A stretch of 64,000 bases of DNA, from the NCBI GenBank assembly GCA_947625055.1, contig CANQMT010000002.1, positions 1-64,000 of the forward strand, written 5' to 3'. This DNA is from an uncultured Monoglobus sp. (GTDB lineage Bacteria > Bacillota > Clostridia > Monoglobales > Monoglobaceae). Every line of letters begins with the position of its first letter. Position 1 is the first letter of the stretch. Below, piece by piece: positions 57,172 to 64,000 of this stretch. Position numbers and translations under genes: made by a program. The notes under the pieces are model-generated. The model made no database searches, was not told the DNA's origin, and saw only the letters and a list, made by a program, of their open reading frames with translations.

Positions 57172-57224
57172 TTGACAAACAATTACAAATGTATTATAAT
57201 GCTCATATAAGCTTTACAGATGTA
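57172..57224 (+). promoter_or_regulatory. Promoter with two TACA-NN-TGTA (BlaI/MecI-like) palindromes
   Basis: TTGACA (57172-57177), 17 nt, TATAAT (57195-57200); TACAAATGTA 57184-57193 and TACAGATGTA 57215-57224. Confidence 0.65.
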
Positions 57225-57295
57225 ATATTATATTTAAAAACTTAGGTGGATCAAAAATATAAATTTCTTAAACGGAGGGAAAATTTAGGAAAAAT

Positions 57296-57520
57296 TTGTT
57301 GAGTTTAATTCCGGCGGCGCTTATGGTTTTCGCAGTTTCGGCCTCGTTCGCGGAGGAGACTCGGGCGCCCGCGCCGCCGACGCCCGATTATGACTATTCG
57401 TTCGGCTTTAACATTCCGGCTCAAACGCAGAAAATCGGCTCGATAAAAGTCTTCGTCCGGAGCGGTTTCAATTCCGCGGAGCCTTTGGCCGAGCCGAAAG
57501 AACTAAAATTCGCAAACTGA
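57296..57520 (+). CDS. Small secreted protein (start codon uncertain)
   Basis: LLSLIPAALMVFAVSASFAEE signal-like sequence; strong promoter; GGAGGG SD lies too far from the TTG at 57296. Confidence 0.5.
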   Translation: MLSLIPAALMVFAVSASFAEETRAPAPPTPDYDYSFGFNIPAQTQKIGSIKVFVRSGFNSAEPLAEPKELKFAN

Positions 57521-57583
57521 AACACCAAAGATTTCTTCCCGATAAACATGCTCCCCTTCACAAACGAAGGGGAGCATGCGCTT

Positions 57584-58384
57584 TTATTTTATTGCGATGA
57601 CCGCGATCTGGCGGCCGGTGTGTTCCTTGTGCGTTCTGTATGAATAATACTTGTCGGAATTGCAGATCGTGCACTCCTCCGAAATATAAATATTTTCCGT
57701 CGGCACGCCCTCGGCAGCGATCATGTCGCGGTTAGCGGCCCACAGATCGACGTGGAACTTGTCGTTCGGCTTCGGAATTCTGTATCTTTCGGCAAAATTC
57801 TCCGCCGTGCCGCGGTCGACCTCAAAGCAGCACGGGCCTATGCTCGGGCCGATCGCCGCGATAATATCCCTCGGGTCGGAACCGAATTTTTCCGCCATCA
57901 GCCTCACGGTCCTGCCGCCTATATTCTGCGCTGTGCCGCGCCAGCCCGCGTGAGACGCCGCGGCGACTCCCTTGACGGGGTCGCAAAACAGAAGCGGCAC
58001 GCAGTCGGCGGTGAAGATGATCAGCGCAATTCCCTTTTCGTTCGTTATCAGGCCGTCAATATCGCGGATATCGCTGTCCACCTGAAATATGCCCTTGCCG
58101 CAGTCGGCGCTTGTCACAATTCTTATATTGCTCGTGTGGGTCTGCCGCGCGCACACGGCGCGGCTCAGATCAAAGCTGAGGTCGTCCGCGAGGAGCCTGT
58201 AATTTTTGAGCACGTTTTCGGGATCGTCGCCCACGCGGAAGCCGAAATTAAAGCCCTCGATCTTCCCGCGGCTCGCTCCGCCGCTCCGCCTTGAAAATCC
58301 GCATATAAACCCCGCGTCGCTCATTTTTTTGAGCGCGATATAGCTCCTGTCGGACTTTTGTATCTCATAAAAATTTCCGTTCAT
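57584..58384 (-). CDS. pgeF: Peptidoglycan editing factor PgeF (YfiH/laccase-domain family)
   Basis: ARQTHTSNIRIV, DGLITNEKGIALIIFTADCVPLLFCDPVKGVAASHAGWRGTAQNI (motif pattern). Confidence 0.95.
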   Translation of the reverse strand: MNGNFYEIQKSDRSYIALKKMSDAGFICGFSRRSGGASRGKIEGFNFGFRVGDDPENVLKNYRLLADDLSFDLSRAVCARQTHTSNIRIVTSADCGKGIFQVDSDIRDIDGLITNEKGIALIIFTADCVPLLFCDPVKGVAAASHAGWRGTAQNIGGRTVRLMAEKFGSDPRDIIAAIGPSIGPCCFEVDRGTAENFAERYRIPKPNDKFHVDLWAANRDMIAAEGVPTENIYISEECTICNSDKYYSYRTHKEHTGRQIAVIAIK

Positions 58385-58386
58385 GG

Positions 58387-59175
58387 CTAAAGCTCTCCCT
58401 CGATATTCACCCTTGTCAGCGCCGTGACCTTTCTGGCGCTGTCGTCAACATCAAAAATACAGCCGCAAAGGCGCACGTCGCCCTCGGTCTCTTTCATAAA
58501 CTTAGCGCGCTTGACCGCTCCGTAAAAATAATCGAGCACGATCTCTTTTTTGGTGCCGATTATTGAGTCCTTGACCCCCGTCATGCCGAGGTCGGAGATA
58601 TATCCGGTGCCGTTGGGCAATATCTGCTCGTCGGCGGTCTGCACATGCGTGTGCGTTCCGAACACGATCTGGACCCTGCCGTCCAGAAAATGCCCCATCG
58701 CCAGTCTTTCACTGGTCGCCTCGGCATGCATGTCTACGATTATAATATCGCTGTCGATTTTTTTAAGCGCGGCGTTCACCGCATGGAACGGGCAGTCCGC
58801 CGGGCCCATGTTTATCCTGCCGACCAGGTTGATCACCGCGATCGAGGCGGTGCCCGTGTCGACCTCAACATAACCGCGGCCCGCCAGCTCGGGCGGATAG
58901 TTGAGCGGGCGCACCAGCCTCGGATTGTCCTCCATGGCAATGTCGCCGTTTTTGCAGCTAAACGTATGGTTGCCCATTGTTATTATGTCAACGCCGCGCT
59001 CGATCAGGCGGTCAGCGATCTCGGGGTTTATGCCGTTGGTCTCGGCGGCGTTCTCGCCGTTTGCCACCACAAAATCTATATCATATTTTTCGCGTATCTT
59101 GTTCAGGTTCCGCATGACGTATTCCCTGCCGCGCCTGCCCACTATATCTCCGATCGCGAGTATTCTCATAATCAT
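58387..59175 (-). CDS. ymdB: TIGR00282/YmdB-family metallophosphoesterase
   Basis: MRILAIGDIVGRRGREYVMRNLNKIREKYDIDFVVANGENAAETNGI. Confidence 0.94.
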   Translation of the reverse strand: MIMRILAIGDIVGRRGREYVMRNLNKIREKYDIDFVVANGENAAETNGINPEIADRLIERGVDIITMGNHTFSCKNGDIAMEDNPRLVRPLNYPPELAGRGYVEVDTGTASIAVINLVGRINMGPADCPFHAVNAALKKIDSDIIIVDMHAEATSERLAMGHFLDGRVQIVFGTHTHVQTADEQILPNGTGYISDLGMTGVKDSIIGTKKEIVLDYFYGAVKRAKFMKETEGDVRLCGCIFDVDDSARKVTALTRVNIEGEL

Positions 59176-59948
59176 CTCTCCTGTTTCATAATTCTGCGCC
59201 GCGCCGCCTCATAAAGCAGAACGCCCGCGGCCACCGACGCGTTGAGCGACTCGATCTCGCCGAGCATCGGGATCTTCACCAAATAATCACACTTCTCACG
59301 GACCACGCGGCTCATGCCCGCGCCCTCGCTGCCGATGACTATTCCCAGCGGGCCCGAAAGATCGCAGTCAAAATGGCTCCGGTCAGCCGAAAGGTCGGTC
59401 CCGGCGATCCACAGTCCGCGCTTTTTCAGCTTGTCGATCGCGGCAGAGATGTTCGCCACCTTTGCCACGAGGGTGTATTCCACCGCCCCCGCGCTGACCT
59501 TCGCCACGGTCGAGGTGAGCTGCGCGCTGCGGTTTTTTGAAATTATCACTCCGTGCGCGCCCGCCGCATTTGCGGTCCTGATTATGCTCCCCAGATTGTG
59601 CGGATCGGTGATACCGTCGCAAATCACGACAAGCGGAGGCTCGCCGCGGCTCTCGGCGCGGCTTAAAATATCCTCAAGCTCGGCATAGGCATGCGCCGCG
59701 GCGAGCGCCGCGACCCCCTGGTGATTGCCCCCGCCGCACAGCTTGTCAAGCCTGCGCGCGTCGGCAAAGTCGTACCTCACGCCGTTTTCCCTGGCGAGGT
59801 CTCGGATCTTTCCTATGACCGGATGATTGAGCCGGTCCTGAATATATATCCTATCAATTGCCCGCCCGGCAGTCAGCGCCTCGATAACCGGGTTCCTGCC
59901 GTAAATTACGTCGGCCCTCTCGGCCCCGCCGTTGTTTTGATTTTTCAT
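59172..59948 (-). CDS. rlmB: 23S rRNA 2'-O-methyltransferase, SpoU/TrmH family (RlmB-like)
   Basis: IYGRNPVIEALTAGRAIDRIYIQ, ICDGITDPHNLGSIIRTANAAGAHGVI, IVIGSEGAGMSRVVREKCD, SLNASVAAGVLLYE. Confidence 0.95.
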   Translation of the reverse strand: MKNQNNGGAERADVIYGRNPVIEALTAGRAIDRIYIQDRLNHPVIGKIRDLARENGVRYDFADARRLDKLCGGGNHQGVAALAAAHAYAELEDILSRAESRGEPPLVVICDGITDPHNLGSIIRTANAAGAHGVIISKNRSAQLTSTVAKVSAGAVEYTLVAKVANISAAIDKLKKRGLWIAGTDLSADRSHFDCDLSGPLGIVIGSEGAGMSRVVREKCDYLVKIPMLGEIESLNASVAAGVLLYEAARRRIMKQER

Positions 59949-60179
59949 TGTATGACCTCGATTCTTATTATAGCAATAAGTATAACACAAACCCGCAAAC
60001 ATTTCAATACCGCCGGATTAATTTTTCGCATCAAAAAGGGCGGATTTTATCCGCCCGCGGCGGCATGTGGGCATGCCGCCCTACGAGATATACAATTCTC
60101 TGTTTGAAGAAATTTTGGTTAATAAAAATCGATGTGAGGGATATTATAAATATCCCTCACGCATGTAATAGTACGGCAC

Positions 60180-60857
60180 TTATTCCGCAAATGGATCAGC
60201 TATATTTCTGGAAGCTAATCTTTGAAGCTCTAAAACAGGTCCGAAGTTATACTCAATTACCGGAGTACCGTCATCCGTGTGCGAAACACCAAGCATAGGC
60301 ACTTCCACAAACCGATTAATAAGAAACAGCAGCTTATCCTTTTTTATTATACTTTCTGTTAACGTTCCTGTTTCTCTTGTCATTCCGGTCATATCCGCCA
60401 CGGCTTTATACCCATTGGGATAACCGCCGAAAAGCCGAATAACCTCGTCAAAACCGCCTATGTTTGATTTAATAAGCATAGTTGCTGCCTCAATTTCGGT
60501 AACAGTTCTATCGGGATTGAAATTGCCGTTTTCATCGCCGTTTGCCCATCCGTTGTTTTTACACATAAGAATCCAAACATAATCCGGATGAGATTGATCG
60601 ACATCATTAAAACATTCCTCTGAAGACTTATTAACAGGAACTGTATATCCTTGCAGGCGGCTAACTATTTCCGCCATTTTTGAACGCGTAATTGTTCCGT
60701 CTTCTTGAAAAACTCCATCGTTAATCACACCGAATGTCCGAAATCTTTGTTCAATCGCTTCTGGGTCATTATTCTTTGAACCGTACGCTTGAACACACAT
60801 AACTGATACACATACAATTAATATCAGCACACCTATGACTGCAAATTTTTTACGCAT
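60180..60857 (-). CDS. Secreted SLH-like domain protein
   Basis: Signal peptide MRKKFAVIGVLILIVCVSVMCVQA; SLH-like FQEDGTITRSKMAEIVSRL and ANGDENGNFNPDRTVTEIEAATML. Confidence 0.75.
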   Translation of the reverse strand: MRKKFAVIGVLILIVCVSVMCVQAYGSKNNDPEAIEQRFRTFGVINDGVFQEDGTITRSKMAEIVSRLQGYTVPVNKSSEECFNDVDQSHPDYVWILMCKNNGWANGDENGNFNPDRTVTEIEAATMLIKSNIGGFDEVIRLFGGYPNGYKAVADMTGMTRETGTLTESIIKKDKLLFLINRFVEVPMLGVSHTDDGTPVIEYNFGPVLELQRLASRNIADPFAE

Positions 60858-61015
60858 TTTTATAATCATTCCTTTCACTGGGCTCAAGACATAAAACCGT
60901 TGCCATAAAGCGCAAAATTTTGTAATTGCTTTACTTTTTTGTATAAATCTTTTGTCACTTTTAACTGGATAATCCCTCCTTCTTTTTTATTTGGGTCGTT
61001 GATGTTTTCATTTCT

Positions 61016-61066
61016 CTACACTGTGTAGCATGTATATATTCTACATCATATAGAAATATTTGTCAA
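61016..61066 (-). promoter_or_regulatory. Promoter with TACA/TGTA palindromes upstream of 60180..60857
   Basis: Minus strand TTGACA (61066-61061), 17 nt, TAGAAT (61043-61038); CTACACAGTGTAG (61028-61016). Confidence 0.6.
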
Positions 61067-61266
61067 GGGGTTTTTGAAAAATTTTTTGTAAAATAAAAAA
61101 CGGCTCCCTCGCCGCATATTCTGTCTCTAAACGCTGTGATCGCTGACGTCCGCTTAACGCGACAAGCATGTGCAAAAAACTGTACCGATTTTAAAATTTT
61201 ATTGTTGCGGGATTTGTCGAACGGTGATATAATTCGAGTATCAAAAATAAACAAGAGGTGATTTGA

Positions 61267-61626
61267 GTGCAAAACAGCAAGATGATATCCGATTTTCTGT
61301 CATATCTCACAGAAGCGCAGACCGAAAACAATATCTCGGCGGACACTTTAAAATATACCGATGATTTGTCTCAGGATATTCTGCACAAATTGGAACTTGA
61401 AGACCTGAACTATAGCGAGCGCGCCAAGCTTGCCACAAAGCTGAGAGATACGCGAAGGGAGCGCAGAAGCGTCAAAGACTCCCTCGCCGTGACCGATCTT
61501 GTTGTCGAATGGATCGGCGAGAACCGCGACACGATCCACAGTCTGCAAAGACTCCTGGGTGATGTGCGCAAAAAGGAAAAATGCCTCACCGGCAGGATCT
61601 ACATATCGCGCACGGACGAGGTATAA
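61267..61626 (+). CDS. Hypothetical helical protein
   Basis: SD AAGAGGTGATTTGA then GTG; KLRDTRRERRSVKDSLAVTDLVVEWIGENRDTIHSLQRLLGDVRKKEK. Confidence 0.7.
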   Translation: MQNSKMISDFLSYLTEAQTENNISADTLKYTDDLSQDILHKLELEDLNYSERAKLATKLRDTRRERRSVKDSLAVTDLVVEWIGENRDTIHSLQRLLGDVRKKEKCLTGRIYISRTDEV

Positions 61627-61647
61627 AAAGTGAGATAAAAATTGAAA

Positions 61648-62084
61648 CCCCTCTCAGTCAGCTTCGCTGACAGCATTAAGGAAGCTCTTGGTCAAAATCG
61701 CAAGCGATTTTGAAAGATAGCTCTGAACCCGCAAGCAAAGCTTGCTGATTACCCCCAAAGGGGGAGAGGCGGGCGGCCGGGGTCGTCCGTCCCTACAGTG
61801 TTTTGCGCACCTATTCCGTAGGGGACGGCGCCCTCGACGTCCCGCCGGGCAGATATTATCCGCCAACGTAGTGATTAGGGATTAGCGAATAGTAATTAGG
61901 GTACCCCTCTCAGTCAGCTTCGCTGACAGCATTAATGAAGCTCTTGATCAAAATCGCAAGCGATTTTGAAAGATAGCTCTGAACCCGCAAGCAAAGCTTG
62001 CTGATTACCCCCAAATGGGCGAGCCGGGCGGCCGGGGTCGTCCGCCCCTACGGTGTTTTGCGCACCTATTCCGTAGGGGACGGC
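61648..62084. repeat. Two ~181-bp near-identical direct repeat copies (61648-61829 and 61904-62084)
   Basis: CCCCTCTCAGTCAGCTTCGCTGACAGCATTAA...TCAAAATCGCAAGCGATTTTGAAAGATAGCTCTGAACCCGCAAGCAAAGCTTGCTGATTACCCCC...CACCTATTCCGTAGGGGACGGC in both. Confidence 0.92.
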
Positions 62085-62158
62085 CATTCGTCGTAGGGCC
62101 GGATGCCCACATCCGGCCACGGAAAATCGGAGACGAATAGTGACTTACGGTCTATTCG

Positions 62159-64000
62159 CTATTCACTGCGTTGTTCCGGCAATTTTATTACTGTAAACGA
62201 GTACGGCTTTAAAATCATCGGTTCTGTCAATATAAATTCCCCCGTTTTCGGGGTTATCAAACCGGGATTTTCAAATGTGTTGCGCGCGGCCGCGCAGTCG
62301 GCGGATAGCACAGTCTTTGTGCCGCGCGTCGCGGCGTTTAAAGCCTTGTCGATCTCAAGCTCCGCCTCGATCGTCTTTCCAGTCGGGTTCACCGCCTTGA
62401 GTATAAGTCCGCCGCTCTCGTCCGTCACAGCCGACATATACACGCCGCCGTCCGCCTTGGTTCTGAGCGCAAAGCGCCCCTGAGCCTCGGCGAACATTTT
62501 TTGCACATAGTAATTCGGGGTTTTGACTATCGTTTCGCTGTCGAACCAGATCATATTCGGCGCCCAATGGCTGTGCGGCGGCCTCTTTGAAAACAACGGA
62601 GCGTAGGACGCCATTTTCACAACATCGCCGTTTTTTTCGAGGCCGCAGAGAAACGCCGCCTCGGACAGCGCGGAGATCATATCGTTAAAGCGCGTACCGC
62701 CGTCCGACTCATAGGCCTTTGCCGCGTACTCGCCCAGATATACCGGAATTTCGCGGCTGTAATTTTCATAAAAATCCGCGTTCTCAAAAAACCATTCTTT
62801 TGTGTTATAGTTATGCTCGTCAACCGCGTAAGCGAAGCGCGGGTTTTCGGCGATCTTCCTTCTTATCCATTCCCACGCCGCGTCATAGCGCTTGTCGCCG
62901 ACGCGCGGCCCGGCGCTGAAAATCAAATCGATCCCGGGATATTTTTCGTGTATCGTCTTTTCAAACGCCTCGTAGCGCTCGAACCACCGGTTTGTCCCGG
63001 TCTGCCACTGCTCGTTGCCGATTGCGAGCATACGCAGGCGGAACGGCTCGGGGTGCCCCATATCGGCGCGGAGCGCACCCCATTTTGTGTCCGCGTCTCC
63101 GTTCGCAAACTCGATCAGATCGAGCGCGTCATTCAAATACTCCTCAAACTCCGAAGTGTAATTCCCGTTTTTGTCATAAAGCGGCACGGTCTCGGACGTG
63201 TTGAACTGGCAGGCCATTCCGGCGTTTATGACAGGCAGAGGCTCGCATTCCAGATATTCGCACAGAAGAAAATACTCGTAAAATCCTATCGCGTATGTCT
63301 GATTATATCCCGTCTCCTTAAAGGCCCAGCGACTGAAATTCTGTTTCCGCCTGAGCGCGGGGCCGACCGTGTTTTTCCAGCGATAGGCATTTTTGAGGTC
63401 ATAGCCCTCGACCGCGCACCCACCCGGGAAGCGCAGAAAAGCGGGCCGCAGCTCGCGCATCGCCTCGACCATGTCGCGTCTGAAAAGCCCCATGACCGCG
63501 TCGGCGGGCTTGAGCGAGACCATATAAATATCGGCATGTCCGCCTACGCGAAGTTCCGGAAACGACAGCCTCAAACGGCAGTTCCGCGCCGTTTCTTCGG
63601 CGCGGAGCGTTCCCGCGTATTCCCTTCCGCCCGCCGCAGCAAGCTCGCAGGACGCGGCAGTCCTACCGTCCGAAACCGCCTCGGCCAAAATTTTTACCGA
63701 ACCTGAATCTCCGTAAAGCCGCAGCTCATAATCCGCGCCGGCCTTCAGGCAGAACCCGCCAAACGCGCTGTTTGAAACCGCGGTCGCGCCGCTCAGACGC
63801 ATAAAATAATATCCGTCATCGTCTTTTAAGTACTCGGTCTCGCCGCTCTCGACCGTCCAGCCGTAACCGGGGTCGGGCCGCGCTCCGAGCAGGCGTTCGC
63901 GCCGCCTGCCGCCCTCGTCAATGTAATACTCAAACTCGGGCGCGATATGTCCAAGCGAGCGGTTCTCGACCAGTTCCGCCGAGAGGCCGCCATCGGCGGC
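62159..64000 (-). CDS. GH51-like alpha-L-arabinofuranosidase, N-terminus beyond window
   Basis: The frame of track ORF 62159..63802 stays open to 64000 (AADGGLSAELVENRSLGHIAPEFEYYIDEG...); FLRFPGGCAVEGYDLKNAYRWKNTVGP, GNEQWQ. Confidence 0.88.
   Translation of the reverse strand, partial: AADGGLSAELVENRSLGHIAPEFEYYIDEGGRRRERLLGARPDPGYGWTVESGETEYLKDDDGYYFMRLSGATAVSNSAFGGFCLKAGADYELRLYGDSGSVKILAEAVSDGRTAASCELAAAGGREYAGTLRAEETARNCRLRLSFPELRVGGHADIYMVSLKPADAVMGLFRRDMVEAMRELRPAFLRFPGGCAVEGYDLKNAYRWKNTVGPALRRKQNFSRWAFKETGYNQTYAIGFYEYFLLCEYLECEPLPVINAGMACQFNTSETVPLYDKNGNYTSEFEEYLNDALDLIEFANGDADTKWGALRADMGHPEPFRLRMLAIGNEQWQTGTNRWFERYEAFEKTIHEKYPGIDLIFSAGPRVGDKRYDAAWEWIRRKIAENPRFAYAVDEHNYNTKEWFFENADFYENYSREIPVYLGEYAAKAYESDGGTRFNDMISALSEAAFLCGLEKNGDVVKMASYAPLFSKRPPHSHWAPNMIWFDSETIVKTPNYYVQKMFAEAQGRFALRTKADGGVYMSAVTDESGGLILKAVNPTGKTIEAELEIDKALNAATRGTKTVLSADCAAARNTFENPGLITPKTGEFILTEPMILKPYSFTVIKLPEQRSE

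Noticed and set aside
62813-63706. 297-aa plus ORF
   Set aside because: Antisense to the GH51-like gene.

Overview
This window looks like a chromosomal segment of a low-to-mid GC anaerobic Firmicute (Clostridia/Oscillospirales-like; taxonomy inferred from gene content only). Most of it is conserved housekeeping, mainly on the minus strand: ctsR-mcsA-mcsB-clpC, rimP-nusA-ylxR-infB-rbfA-nrnA-truB-ribF, nrdR, leuS-rsfS-LCP-yqeK-nadD, ylxM-ffh-rpsP-khpA-rimM-trmD, glgP and ymdB/rlmB/pgeF. Accessory content includes a truncated RCC1-repeat protein (1..2496, absent from the ORF track because it runs off the edge), a putative secreted HExxH metallopeptidase with a long Pro-Thr linker, surface/SLH proteins, GH105 and GH51-like hydrolases, a RelB/DinJ-PIN toxin-antitoxin pair and an XRE-ImmA/IrrE pair. 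The best discovery candidates are: (1) a Panacea (DUF4065)-domain putative antitoxin next to a membrane protein that seems to be split by a -1 frameshift at an A7 tract; (2) two small structured loci (about 12.17-12.5 kb and 23.09-23.35 kb) where long-range inverted repeats enclose an SD plus a tiny ORF, resembling type I toxin-antitoxin mRNAs; (3) a promoter/hairpin/short-ORF/terminator unit with a G9 tract (51.8-52.13 kb) that may be phase variable; (4) dispersed intergenic repeats whose copies differ by compensatory changes that keep the hairpins; (5) a multi-half-site operator over the dinB promoter. No rRNA, tRNA, CRISPR array or complete transposon was recognised. All family assignments come from reading the sequence; no database search was run.
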